DNA of 64,000 nt, taken from assembly GCA_040219355.1 (NCBI GenBank), contig JAVJSN010000003.1, forward strand, positions 124,001 through 188,000, in the 5' to 3' direction. Under the pieces are notes generated by a model. It did not search any database. It was not told where the DNA came from and was given only the letters and a program-made list of their open reading frames with translations. Positions 24,670-32,800 of this stretch are shown piece by piece; the first letter of the stretch is position 1, and the number at the start of each line of letters is the position of its first letter. Source of the stretch: MH13 sp040219355. GTDB lineage: Bacteria; Pseudomonadota; Alphaproteobacteria; Rhizobiales; MH13. The position numbers and the translations under genes are program-made.

Positions 24670-26090
24670 TCCTAGCCGTTGATCAAGGCACCACCAGCAC
24701 GCGGGCGTTGCTGGTGAACGAGGATGGCGAGGTCACGCCTTTGCTGAGCCTGCCCCACAAACAGCATTACCGACAGGCCGGATGGGTCGAGCACGATCCG
24801 CTTGAATTGATGGCCAACATAGAGAGCTGCATCCAGGCTGGAGCCGATGCCGGAGCTGTCGCTGTTGGTCTGGCTAACCAAGGCGAGAGCTGCCTAGGCT
24901 GGGATGCGCGCTCCGGTGAGCCCGTCGGACCTGTTGTCGTTTGGCAGGACATGCGCACAAGCGATGTCACCGCTCAGCTTGCGGCAGATGGCATGGCCGA
25001 CATGGTGCTTCATCGCGCCGGCCTGCCACTTGATCCCTATTTCTCAGCAACTAAAATGGCGTGGATCCTCGCCAATGTGCCTGAAGCCCAGGCGCTTGTA
25101 GCTTCCGGCCACCTGCGGCTGGGCACCACCGATGCTTGGTTTCGCGACAGGCTGACCGGTCGCTTCGAGACCGATGTTACAACCGCCTCGCGAACATCGC
25201 TGATGGCCATCAGCTCCTGCACATGGGATGCAGATCTTTGTGCGCTCTTCGGCATTCCCATCGACTGCTTGCCGCGGATCACACCGACCACCGGTATGCT
25301 GGGGGAGACCCATGAGCTACCGCTGTGCGCCAGTGTGACCGATCAACAAGCAGCGCTGTATGGGCATGGTGGACACGCGCCCGGCCGGGCAAAGTTTACC
25401 TTTGGAACCGGCGCATTTGCGTTGGCCGTCACGGGCCCTTTGGTGCGCACCCAAGGGGTCTTACCAACCATGGCTTGGCAGCTTGAAGGTGCAGCGTCCG
25501 TTTACGCCTTGGACGGCGGGGTTTATGCGGCCGCCTCGGCGATCAACTGGGCACGCGGACTGGGCCTGTTTGGAGATTACAGCCAGATCAACCAGTTTGA
25601 AGGGCGTGCCATCGAACGTGGGCTGGCGTTTGTTCCTGCCTTGGCAGGGCTCGCCTGCCCCCATTGGGATAGGTCAGCACGTGGCGCCTGGTTGGGGCTG
25701 GGATTGGACACCGGGCCAGCTGATATGATGCAGGCGGTTTTGGAGGGCATTGCGTTGCGTGCCGGTGAGGTCATAGCGGCCATGGGTACGGCAACCAACC
25801 TGACAGGGCCTATCGCGATTGATGGCGGCATGACTGCCAACCCCTATTTCTGCCAGTTTCTAACAGATGTTTTGGGCCGCCCAACGCGGCGTTCAGACGA
25901 GGCGGAGCGCACAGCACTGGGCACGGCGGCGCTGGCTGCCCATGGCATTGGGCTTAGCATTGCCCTGCCCCAAGAGGGCGAAACACTCTCACCCCAGCCT
26001 CTGCATGATGATGTGCGCGAGCGTTTCAAGCAGGCGCGAAGTGCCGTATCTGCTTTCGGCCACGTAGCGCCCAGCGGCGCATCGCATTAG
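24666..26090 (+). CDS. FGGY-family carbohydrate kinase, glycerol kinase-like
   Basis: The 474-residue kinase phosphorylates a polyol or sugar with ATP. The N-terminus ILAVDQGTTSTRALLVNEDG and the GWVEHDPLELMANIESC block are closest to glycerol kinase. GLANQGESCLGWDARSGEPVGPVVVWQDMRT and FTFGTGAFALAVTG follow, with the adenosine motif IDGGMTANPYFCQFL near the C-terminus. It is about 25 residues shorter than typical GlpK. It overlaps the preceding gene as ATGA. Kinase and oxidoreductase subunits in one operon under a DeoR-type regulator fit catabolism of glycerol or a related polyol through a phosphorylated intermediate. Confidence 0.9.
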   Translation: MILAVDQGTTSTRALLVNEDGEVTPLLSLPHKQHYRQAGWVEHDPLELMANIESCIQAGADAGAVAVGLANQGESCLGWDARSGEPVGPVVVWQDMRTSDVTAQLAADGMADMVLHRAGLPLDPYFSATKMAWILANVPEAQALVASGHLRLGTTDAWFRDRLTGRFETDVTTASRTSLMAISSCTWDADLCALFGIPIDCLPRITPTTGMLGETHELPLCASVTDQQAALYGHGGHAPGRAKFTFGTGAFALAVTGPLVRTQGVLPTMAWQLEGAASVYALDGGVYAAASAINWARGLGLFGDYSQINQFEGRAIERGLAFVPALAGLACPHWDRSARGAWLGLGLDTGPADMMQAVLEGIALRAGEVIAAMGTATNLTGPIAIDGGMTANPYFCQFLTDVLGRPTRRSDEAERTALGTAALAAHGIGLSIALPQEGETLSPQPLHDDVRERFKQARSAVSAFGHVAPSGASH

Positions 26091-26095
26091 CGACC

Positions 26096-26605
26096 TCACA
26101 CGCTCGTTGCGGGGCGTTTATCGACCTTCATATAATCGAGCGGAAGCGCCGTGGTGTATTTGATCTCTTCCATCGCGAAGGATGATGAGACATCAGACAG
26201 ATCAATCTTCGCGACCAGCTTTTTGTAGAATGCATCATAGGCTGCAATGTCCGGCACCACGACCTTTAGAAGATAGTCGATATCGCCGGACAGGCGATAA
26301 AACTCCACCACTTCAGGCATGGCGCTCACCACTTCGGCAAAGCGTTTCAACCACTCATCGGTATGCTGGTTGGTGCGCACCGAAACAAAGACTGATACGC
26401 CCGCGGCGATTGACGGTCCATGAAGCAAGGCAACGCGCTTGGTGATGATACCTGCTTCTTCCAGCTTTTGAATACGCCGCCAGCAGGGCGTTGCCGATAG
26501 CCCTACACGTGCCGCGATCTCGTTCATGGACAGCGTGGCATCATCCTGCAGCGCAGCAAGGATGCGGCGGTCGATCACGTCGAACGTTAGGTCTGGCAAA
26601 CTCAT
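26096..26605 (-). CDS. Lrp/AsnC-family transcriptional regulator
   Basis: The 169-residue regulator has an N-terminal winged helix (DVIDRRILAALQDDATLSMNEIAARVGL, recognition helix in SATPCWRRIQKLEEAG). The ligand-binding RAM domain follows at about residues 70-150 (VSVFVSVRTNQHTDEWLKRF, VVEFYRLSGDIDYLLKVVV). It matches the family in length and domain order. It converges on the FGGY kinase gene with only 5 bp between the stops. Its target genes are not evident; such proteins usually respond to an amino acid. Confidence 0.93.
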   Translation of the reverse strand: MSLPDLTFDVIDRRILAALQDDATLSMNEIAARVGLSATPCWRRIQKLEEAGIITKRVALLHGPSIAAGVSVFVSVRTNQHTDEWLKRFAEVVSAMPEVVEFYRLSGDIDYLLKVVVPDIAAYDAFYKKLVAKIDLSDVSSSFAMEEIKYTTALPLDYMKVDKRPATSV

Positions 26606-26673
26606 TTTATGAAATCCATTATCGAAGTTTATTCTTGCATGAATTGGCGTTTAACACCCTATTCTCGCAATGA

Positions 26674-27327
26674 CTATGCAGTTTTATAATTTTTCAATGC
26701 CGCGCGGATGCGTCCTTGAATGATCGGCAACAGGTCCGCTTCAAACCAGCGGTTGCGCTTCAGCCAAGCCGTGTTGCGCCAAGAGGGGTGCGGCAGCACG
26801 ATGGTTGGCGCCTGCCCGGTTTGCTCCAAGTTTTCAGACTGAGCCTGAATGGTCGCGGTAAGGTTTTCGCGCTTTTTCTCCGGCAGGTGATAATCGCGGG
26901 CATAGCGACCGATCACCAGTGTTAAATCAAAGCCCTGCCGGCTGGCGAATAACTGCTTGTGCCAGGTTTGCTTGCATTCGCGCCGTGGCGGCAGATCGCT
27001 GCCCTTGGCATCATAGCCAGGAAAACAGAAGCCCATCGGCACAATGGCAAGCTTGTATGTGTCGTAGAATGTCTCTTCATCGACCCCCAACCAACCGCGC
27101 AGACGGTCTCCAGAAGGGTCGGTGAAGGGCTTGCCTGACGCATGCACACGGGCGCCGGGCGCTTGCCCCGCCAACAAAATTCTTGCAGTTGCGGAAAGTT
27201 GAAACACTGGGCGTGGTTCATGAGGTAGCGCAGGTAGATCCGCCGGGTTGTCACGACACAATCGACAGGCGCGCGCGCCTTGCATGACTGTGAACAAGGT
27301 TTCTGGGGGTGCTGGCTGCGCTTTCAT
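26674..27327 (-). CDS. uracil-DNA glycosylase family protein
   Basis: The 217-residue protein has a uracil-DNA glycosylase fold. A Cys pair, ACRLCRDNP, sits near residues 20-27. ARILLAGQAPGARVHASGKPF is the catalytic water and uracil-pocket loop, and IVLPHPSWRN near residue 180 is the DNA-intercalating loop with its histidine. Members are annotated as uracil-DNA glycosylase family proteins, but activity has been tested for few. Only two N-terminal cysteines are obvious, so an iron-sulfur cluster as in families 4 and 5 is not certain. The gene is divergent from the kinase gene downstream. Confidence 0.83.
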   Translation of the reverse strand: MKAQPAPPETLFTVMQGARACRLCRDNPADLPALPHEPRPVFQLSATARILLAGQAPGARVHASGKPFTDPSGDRLRGWLGVDEETFYDTYKLAIVPMGFCFPGYDAKGSDLPPRRECKQTWHKQLFASRQGFDLTLVIGRYARDYHLPEKKRENLTATIQAQSENLEQTGQAPTIVLPHPSWRNTAWLKRNRWFEADLLPIIQGRIRAALKNYKTA

Positions 27328-27423
27328 GAGCTGTTAACCGTGTTGGACAAGGGTCTGTTCACTCTTTTGGCAGACTTTGGGTTGTACGCTGCACGCCAGC
27401 TTTTTCACAGCATTCAAGGCCCG

Positions 27424-27660
27424 ATGTCGACACGCTTGCAAGCTACCGGTGTTTCCAGCCTCGCGCAGAGCCGCGCGCGGGCGGATCGTCGACGCGATAC
27501 ACGCACCGCTGTGCGCGGGGTGCGGGAGCGGCTGAATTCCGCCACCGGGCAAACGCTGACCTATGAGCAGCAAATTGTTGCGCTGTATGCACGCAATCAT
27601 CTTGGCGGCTTTGCTTTCCAATTGGCCTTTGCGGTGGCTGTTTGTGCGGCCGCCGATCCT
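27424..27660 (+). pseudogene. N-terminal part of the following histidine kinase, in a different frame
   Basis: The frame starting at ATG 27424 (AAGG 5 bases upstream) encodes TAVRGVRERLNSATG, then YEQQIVALYARNHLGGFAF and the start of a membrane helix (QLAFAVAVCAA). This is the expected N-terminus of rhizobial PdhS-type kinases. After about codon 80 the frame gives polar sequence without sense and stops at 27744. The continuation of the same helix appears in the +1 frame from about 27645 (ILAGAWSVAIISVQLFVALMA). One extra base near 27640-27660 would explain this. The break may be a real mutation or a sequence error. Confidence 0.75.
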
Positions 27661-28930
27661 GGCGGGCGCTTGGTCAGTGGCAATCATTTCAGTCCAGCTG
27701 TTCGTTGCTCTGATGGCCAAGAAGGTCTCGCGCACCGATCTTGATATGCTGAATCCCGTTAGCTGGGTGCGCCACTTCTCCATGGCCGAAACCGTACGTG
27801 GCATTGTGTGGGGTCTGCTGCCAATTAGCCTCTATATTGTCGGCCTTCCTGCCGAATTGAGCAGCATGGACCCGCTGATGTTCTCCATTTTGATTGTCGT
27901 GATTGCGACATCAGCAATGTTGAACCACCACCTACCCATCACGGCCGCCTGCGCGACCACACCCATCGCCGTTTGTTATGCGGTCTCACTCGGCGTTCGC
28001 GGCGACGCCATCAGCATCATCATGGCATTCGGCGCCTTGGGCGTGCAGCTGTTCTTTTTGATCATAGCCCAACAGATGCACCACACCACGCTGGCCCTGC
28101 TTGAAGCACGCGCACAGAAAGACGACATGATCGCCGAGTTGGAACAACAGCGTGGCATTGCTGAAGAAGCACGCCGCCGCGCTGATGAAGCCAATCTTGC
28201 CAAATCACGCTTCCTGGCAACCATGAGCCACGAGTTGCGCACACCACTCAATGCCATTTTGGGTTTCTCAGAAGTGCTGAAGGGTGAAGTGCTCGGCCCT
28301 CTGCCCAACGATCAGTACCGCGAATACTCCAACGATATCCACGAATCCGGCGCGCACCTTCTCAATCTGATCAATGAAATCCTCGATCTTTCGCGCATCG
28401 AAGCTGGTCGACATGAGCTGAACGAAGAGGCCGTGCAGGTTGCTTACACCGTGGAAGAGGCAGCGCATCTGCTGGCGATGAAAGCCAAAGGCAAGAGCAT
28501 CACGGTGCACGAAGACTATCAGGAAGGTATGCCAAAACTCTGGGCCGATGAGCGCGCAGTGCGGCAGATCACGCTCAACCTTCTGTCCAACGCCATCAAG
28601 TTCACCCCGCTTAACGGCGAGGTCACGGTACGCGTGGCCTCCACACACGATGGCGGCCAGATGATTGAAGTGCGTGACACCGGCCCGGGCATACCTGAGG
28701 ATGAAATTCCGGTGGTGCTTTCCTCCTTCGGCCAGGGTTCCATTGCCATCAAACATGCCGAACAGGGCACCGGTCTTGGCCTGCCCATCGTTCAGGCATT
28801 GATGAAAACCCATGGCGGACGCTTTGAGCTGCACTCAAAGTTGCGCGAAGGTACGCTGGTGCGTGCTGTCTTCCCGGCCGACCGCGTGATGCAGGCCATG
28901 CCTGCGATGGCAAACGAGCGCGCTGCTTAG
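27563..28930 (+). CDS. PdhS/DivJ-type sensor histidine kinase (apparent frameshift near the 5' end)
   Basis: The open frame of 455 residues contains several membrane helices (about residues 30-190), a coiled linker, and the HisKA block FLATMSHELRTPLNAILGFSEVLKGEVLGPL with the phospho-acceptor histidine. The ATPase domain has its N box at NLLSNAIKFTPL, then DTGPGIPEDEI and GTGLGLPIVQALM. This HisKA type is shared with PleC, DivJ and PdhS, which act on the cell-cycle regulator DivK. Its ATG at 27563 has no ribosome site and begins mid-domain. The true N-terminus is in another frame from 27424. No partner regulator gene is adjacent. Confidence 0.85.
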   Translation: MSSKLLRCMHAIILAALLSNWPLRWLFVRPPILAGAWSVAIISVQLFVALMAKKVSRTDLDMLNPVSWVRHFSMAETVRGIVWGLLPISLYIVGLPAELSSMDPLMFSILIVVIATSAMLNHHLPITAACATTPIAVCYAVSLGVRGDAISIIMAFGALGVQLFFLIIAQQMHHTTLALLEARAQKDDMIAELEQQRGIAEEARRRADEANLAKSRFLATMSHELRTPLNAILGFSEVLKGEVLGPLPNDQYREYSNDIHESGAHLLNLINEILDLSRIEAGRHELNEEAVQVAYTVEEAAHLLAMKAKGKSITVHEDYQEGMPKLWADERAVRQITLNLLSNAIKFTPLNGEVTVRVASTHDGGQMIEVRDTGPGIPEDEIPVVLSSFGQGSIAIKHAEQGTGLGLPIVQALMKTHGGRFELHSKLREGTLVRAVFPADRVMQAMPAMANERAA

Positions 28931-29046
28931 CGTCGCTTTATTATAGCGCCTGTTTCGCTGCTCTTTGACATTGCTTGTGCCGACCCTACTATCCTATGCG
29001 GGGTCACGGGCATACAAAGACAGGGCATTTGCCCGGAAAGCATCCC

Positions 29047-29313
29047 ATGAGCAATGCGAAGAGCTATACTTGTAAAAAAGGTAAGTGGAAAACGGTGGCC
29101 GGTTGGTGGGGAACTATGCCTGCTGAGCTAAAAATGACCGTTGCCACCAGCAAAAAGGTGCGCTGGCGCGTTCTGGGTGCGTTTCCAGGAGCGGGGAAGT
29201 TCAAAAAGTCCAAAAAGACCTGGTATCTTTTCAATGGCGTGGCGCAGGTGAAATCATTGAAGGAAGACACGACGTGCACTTCGTCACTCAAGCCCATGCC
29301 AAAGAAAAAATAG
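29047..29313 (+). CDS. lysine-rich small protein of unknown function
   Basis: I do not recognise this 88-residue protein. It is very basic, with lysine making up about a fifth of the residues. It has aromatic-rich patches (WKTVAGWWGTMP, KKTWYLFNG) and no signal peptide or membrane segment. Two cysteines near the ends could form a disulfide or bind a metal. GGAAAG lies 6 bases before the ATG. The coding sequence uses AAA and AAG runs and looks more AT-rich than its neighbours, which may indicate acquisition from elsewhere. Its last codons, for Lys-Lys-Lys, double as the T tract of the convergent cobT terminator. Confidence 0.6.
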   Translation: MSNAKSYTCKKGKWKTVAGWWGTMPAELKMTVATSKKVRWRVLGAFPGAGKFKKSKKTWYLFNGVAQVKSLKEDTTCTSSLKPMPKKK

Positions 29314-29339
29314 GAAGCTCCAGCGAGCACTAAGCTTCC
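29304..29339 (-). terminator. intrinsic terminator of cobT
   Basis: On the minus strand GGAAGCT (29339-29333) pairs with AGCTTCC (29319-29313), and TATTTTTTC follows. The stem overlaps the last cobT codons, and the cobT stop lies in the loop. The same DNA encodes the end of the lysine-rich protein on the other strand. Confidence 0.6.
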
Positions 29340-30364
29340 AAGCTGGTTACTTCCGGCAGTCCGATATCTGCAAAAGTCGCCATGCCAGAATGGGTGGAAG
29401 CCGCAGATTTTACCAACATTGCCGCGAGTGCCGCGCCGGTGCCCTCACCTAGACGCATGCCGAGATTGAGCAGCGCTTTTTGACCCATCGTATCCAGAGC
29501 TTTTTGGTGAGCCTGCTCAGCTGACACGTGGGCAAACAGGCAATGATCGAGCAATACCGGATCGATTTTGTGGAGCACGGCGGCGGCGGCGCTAACGACA
29601 AAGCCGTCGATCACGACAGGCACGCGCTCTGAGCGCGCCGAAATAATCGCGCCAACCATGGCGGCGATCTCACGACCGCCAAAGCAACGTAGAACCTCCA
29701 GTGGGTCGCTAAGGTTGGAAGCGTGCAGCGCGAGGCCTTTTTTGATGGCCTCAACTTTCCGGTTGCGCTGCTCATCGTCAGCGCCAGCGCCATCGCCAAC
29801 CCAGTCTTCCACCTCTCCGCCGTAAAGCGCGGCGTAAATGGCTGATGCTGCTGTGGTATTGCCAATGCCCATTTCGCCCAAGCACACCAGGTCCACACCG
29901 CCCGCGATCGCTTCCATGCCAAACGCGATGGTGGCTGCGCAGCCTTTTTCATCCATGGCCGGCTCTTCGGTAAAATCGCCAACCGGCATATCAAGCGCCA
30001 GATCGAACACCTTCAGCCCAAGACCGTGCAAAGCGCAAAGCTGATTGATCGCTGCCCCGCCCTGCATGAACATATCGACCATGGTTTGGGTGATTTCCAT
30101 CGGCCAGCGCGAAATGCCTTGCGCGTGCACACCATGGTTTCCGGCAAAAAGTGCCACAATGGGCCGTGTGATCTGTGGCTTTTCGACCCCCTGCCATCCA
30201 GCAAGAAAGAGTGCGATCTCCTCCAGTTCGCCCAATGATCCGGTTGGCTTGAGCAAGTTGGCGTTGCGCAAGGCCGCGCGCCCACGTGCTTCGAAATCGG
30301 GTTGGGTCAGGCGCTCGAAAAGAGCACGGATGTCGTCGAAAGGCAGGCCGGTCGCGGTGGGCAC
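29330..30364 (-). CDS. cobT: nicotinate-nucleotide--dimethylbenzimidazole phosphoribosyltransferase
   Basis: The 344-residue CobT (CobU in the older Pseudomonas naming) makes alpha-ribazole 5'-phosphate for the lower ligand of cobalamin. TGSLGELEEIALFLAGWQG is the dimethylbenzimidazole-binding start. VALFAGNHGVHAQGIS, GEMGIGNTTAASAIYAAL and the C-terminal GMRLGEGTGAALAAMLV are the other conserved blocks; a catalytic glutamate is expected near the C-terminus. The start is GTG, with GAGGA 9 bases before it. It is divergent from cobS, the next step of the pathway, with about 110 bp between the starts. I saw no cobalamin riboswitch in that gap. Confidence 0.95.
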   Translation of the reverse strand: MPTATGLPFDDIRALFERLTQPDFEARGRAALRNANLLKPTGSLGELEEIALFLAGWQGVEKPQITRPIVALFAGNHGVHAQGISRWPMEITQTMVDMFMQGGAAINQLCALHGLGLKVFDLALDMPVGDFTEEPAMDEKGCAATIAFGMEAIAGGVDLVCLGEMGIGNTTAASAIYAALYGGEVEDWVGDGAGADDEQRNRKVEAIKKGLALHASNLSDPLEVLRCFGGREIAAMVGAIISARSERVPVVIDGFVVSAAAAVLHKIDPVLLDHCLFAHVSAEQAHQKALDTMGQKALLNLGMRLGEGTGAALAAMLVKSAASTHSGMATFADIGLPEVTSLEA

Positions 30365-30471
30365 GATGTTGAGTCCTCAAACGATAGAAAATCGTGTCGG
30401 CGCCATACCGCGCGTGCAAACTCGGTGCAATTGGTCTTGTCGCCACGGGTGTGGATGCGTACCGGTGCATC

Positions 30472-31272
30472 ATGGCTTTTTTCTTTGATCTTTACCGCAC
30501 TTTACGCTTCGCAACCCGCCTGCCTTTGCCCGTTCTACCGCGCGAAAACGAAGATCCGATTGTATTGGCTGATGGGTTCGCTCCAGCTTTTACAGCATGC
30601 GGGATGATCGTCGGCGCTATTGGCGGGCTGATCACGATTGCGTCGCTTTTGCTGGGCGCTACGCCGCTTCTGGCAGCATTGCTGGGTACAACGGCGATGA
30701 TCCTGGTCACCGGCGCGTTGCATGAAGATGGCCTGGCCGATTGCGCTGATGGAATTGGTGGCGGACGCACACGCGAGCGCAAGCTGGAGATCATGCGCGA
30801 TTCAGCCATCGGCACCTATGGCGTTCTGGCGTTGATTTTGAGCGTTGGCGCACGAGTTCTGGCGCTGGCCTCATTGGTCAGCATCAGCCCTTGGCTGGCG
30901 GCAACATCGCTGGTTGCAACCCAAACATTGAGCCGAGCAGCAACAATGGGATTGGCCAGTGCGCTTGATCATGCCCGACCCGACGGCGCAGCAGCGCGGC
31001 TTGGTCATCCGTCACGACGCGCAGCCGTCGTCGCGCTTGCCATCTCGGCGCTTGTTGCGACAGCATCCTTGATGCTCGTCATAGGCCCTGTGGTGGCGCT
31101 TGTTGTATCTATCATCGCGATGGCGGCGATGACAGCTATGACCGGACTGGTCGCACGCATCGCCCGGCATCACCTTGGCGGCCAGACTGGTGATGTTTTG
31201 GGTGCCAATCAGCAGCTTGCAGACCTTGCTGGCTTGGTGGTGCTTTCTATATCACTGCCTATGCTTGTTTAG
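30472..31272 (+). CDS. cobS: adenosylcobinamide-GDP ribazoletransferase (cobalamin synthase)
   Basis: The 266-residue integral membrane enzyme joins adenosylcobinamide-GDP with alpha-ribazole, the last assembly step of cobalamin. LRFATRLPLP is the classical N-terminal motif. The metal-binding loop is HEDGLADCADGIGGGRTRERKLEIMRDS, and several hydrophobic helices follow. I start at MAFFFDLYRTL (30472), which puts the motif at the usual distance; the frame runs upstream to 30394. No strong ribosome site is visible. It acts after CobT, encoded on the opposite strand. Confidence 0.95.
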   Translation: MAFFFDLYRTLRFATRLPLPVLPRENEDPIVLADGFAPAFTACGMIVGAIGGLITIASLLLGATPLLAALLGTTAMILVTGALHEDGLADCADGIGGGRTRERKLEIMRDSAIGTYGVLALILSVGARVLALASLVSISPWLAATSLVATQTLSRAATMGLASALDHARPDGAAARLGHPSRRAAVVALAISALVATASLMLVIGPVVALVVSIIAMAAMTAMTGLVARIARHHLGGQTGDVLGANQQLADLAGLVVLSISLPMLV

Positions 31273-31310
31273 CGTTTGCTGATTGACCTCCTACCCCGGC
31301 TAAAAGTTTT

Positions 31311-31577
31311 ATGACGATCCCATCAGACAGCAAGTCAGCCACGCCTCCACCGGCGCATCAAAGTTCAACGCTGTCGCCCTGTATTCAGATCTGCCGGATC
31401 GATCCACTGCTTCTGCTTTGCTTGGGATGTGGGCGGACCATGGATGAGATCGGTCGCTGGTCGAAGCTGAGTGATCCGCAGCGTTTGCAGGTCATGGGCC
31501 TGCTTCCCGACCGGATGCAGCACTTGAAAATGCAGCGCAAAGCCGCAGGCATTGAAGACCAAGCGGGAGGACAGTGA
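31311..31577 (+). CDS. DUF1289 domain protein
   Basis: The 88-residue protein contains the DUF1289 signature with four cysteines, SPCIQICRIDPLLLLCLGCGRTMDEIGRWSKL. This suggests a small metal or iron-sulfur site, but the function is not known. A low-complexity polar stretch precedes it and a basic tail follows. The stop overlaps the next gene as ATGA. In rhizobia this gene commonly sits between cobS and a TIGR02281-type membrane protease, and the present neighbourhood keeps that order except that the protease is cut short. Confidence 0.88.
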   Translation: MTIPSDSKSATPPPAHQSSTLSPCIQICRIDPLLLLCLGCGRTMDEIGRWSKLSDPQRLQVMGLLPDRMQHLKMQRKAAGIEDQAGGQ

Positions 31578-31846
31578 TGCCGATCTATGGATGGGTGGCT
31601 GCTGCCATATTGGCGACAGGACTCTTGGTGCTTTTGATCGGTGGCAGCGGCGACACATTGCTTGGTATTGAACCAGGCCAGCTGGCATCCGTCACCGCGA
31701 TGCTAGCGTTGCTGGTTTATCTGGGCGGTGGCGTTTTCACACGCGGGCAGCCGGTGGCGCCCCTGCTGCGTCAACTTTTGGTGTGGGGCGGTCTGCTGGC
31801 CGTACTGCTTGTCGGCTACTGGGTCTATCAGAGTTTCATCGGCTAA
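31574..31846 (+). CDS. membrane stub of a TIGR02281-type aspartic protease (protease domain missing)
   Basis: The 90-residue product has three hydrophobic segments (residues about 4-24, 37-53 and 65-86) and the layout of the N-terminal membrane part of TIGR02281 clan AA proteases: helix, a short loop containing LGIEPGQLASVTAMLALLVYLGGGVF, then QLLVWGGLLAVLLVGYWVYQ. In relatives a retropepsin-like domain with a DTGAS motif follows. Here the frame stops right after the third helix, and the opposite-strand TauE/SafE gene begins, overlapping by 4 bp. It is translationally coupled to DUF1289. It may be a remnant or a membrane protein in its own right. Confidence 0.7.
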   Translation: MMPIYGWVAAAILATGLLVLLIGGSGDTLLGIEPGQLASVTAMLALLVYLGGGVFTRGQPVAPLLRQLLVWGGLLAVLLVGYWVYQSFIG

Positions 31847-32685
31847 AAGCCGAGAAGCGCTGCGATAAAGCGGGCAGCGACAATTACCAAAAAGATGCCG
31901 AACGATACTTCCAGCGTGCGCTTGGGCAAAGCGTGGGCAATCTTCACACCCAATGGGGCCGTGAGCACGGTCAGCGGCAAGAGCAGGGCCACGCCGATCA
32001 GCGAGACAAAACCCAGCGAGAACGGCGGCACCACATCCATCTGTGGCCACCCGGCATAGATATAGCCGAAGGTTGCCGGGATCGAGATCAGCACGCCGAC
32101 GCCTGAGGATGTGGCGATGGAGTTGAGGATCGGCCGGGCGTAGAGCGTCTGCACCATATTGGCCATCACACCGCCGCCAATGCCCATGAGCGAGGACAGC
32201 AAACCGATCACCCAACCGATCACACGCATCGGCCACGGACCGGGCAGATCTTCGCCCAACTTCCAGCTTTCCTTGCCAAACAACAGCTTTATCGCATTGA
32301 GCGTTGCAACCACCGCAAATACCAGAAGGAAAACCCACGGTTCGGCGACACGCGCGATCAATGCGCCAACGATGACTCCGAGAAGAATCGGCAGCGCCCA
32401 CACTTTCAAAACGTCCATGTCCACCGCGCCGCGTGCCTTGTGGCCGCGGAACGAACGAATGGAGGTCGGAATGATCACGGCCAGTGATGTGCCGATAGCA
32501 AGGGGTGCGCGCACCGCCTCGTCCACACCGGCAAAGCCAAACACCTCAAACAGGACCGGAACCATGACAGCGCCACCGCCAACGCCGAACAAGCCTGAAA
32601 GCACACCTGTGATCGCGCCTGCAACAAGCAGAGCCGCAGCCAGATAGAAGGCCTGATCCATGGGAATGGCGGAGAGAGCTTCCAT
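31843..32685 (-). CDS. TauE/SafE family (sulfite/anion exporter) permease
   Basis: The 280-residue protein has about eight membrane helices in two repeats. Each repeat has a glycine-rich block: GVLSGLFGVGGGAVMVPVLFEVFG near the N-terminus and LLSSLMGIGGGVMANMVQTLYARP in the middle. This is the TauE/SafE fold, whose members move sulfite, sulfoacetate or related anions across the inner membrane. The substrate is unknown. It is convergent with, and overlaps, the membrane stub gene, and divergent from pepN with about 240 bp between. An alternative start at the internal MDQAFYL (32661) is possible. Confidence 0.9.
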   Translation of the reverse strand: MEALSAIPMDQAFYLAAALLVAGAITGVLSGLFGVGGGAVMVPVLFEVFGFAGVDEAVRAPLAIGTSLAVIIPTSIRSFRGHKARGAVDMDVLKVWALPILLGVIVGALIARVAEPWVFLLVFAVVATLNAIKLLFGKESWKLGEDLPGPWPMRVIGWVIGLLSSLMGIGGGVMANMVQTLYARPILNSIATSSGVGVLISIPATFGYIYAGWPQMDVVPPFSLGFVSLIGVALLLPLTVLTAPLGVKIAHALPKRTLEVSFGIFLVIVAARFIAALLGF

Positions 32686-32800
32686 GAGCGAACGGGGCCT
32701 TCTGCAGTTTTTATGAGAACGGAACGGATGATCACCAGCAGGCAGCTGGCAGAGATTGGCAAGTCGATTGCCTACGCTTCAGGCTCACATGTGGCAAGAT

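Noticed and set aside
30365..30471. Possible cobalamin riboswitch between cobT and cobS.
   Set aside because: The spacer is too short for the aptamer, and no B12-box-like GCCACTG segment is seen.
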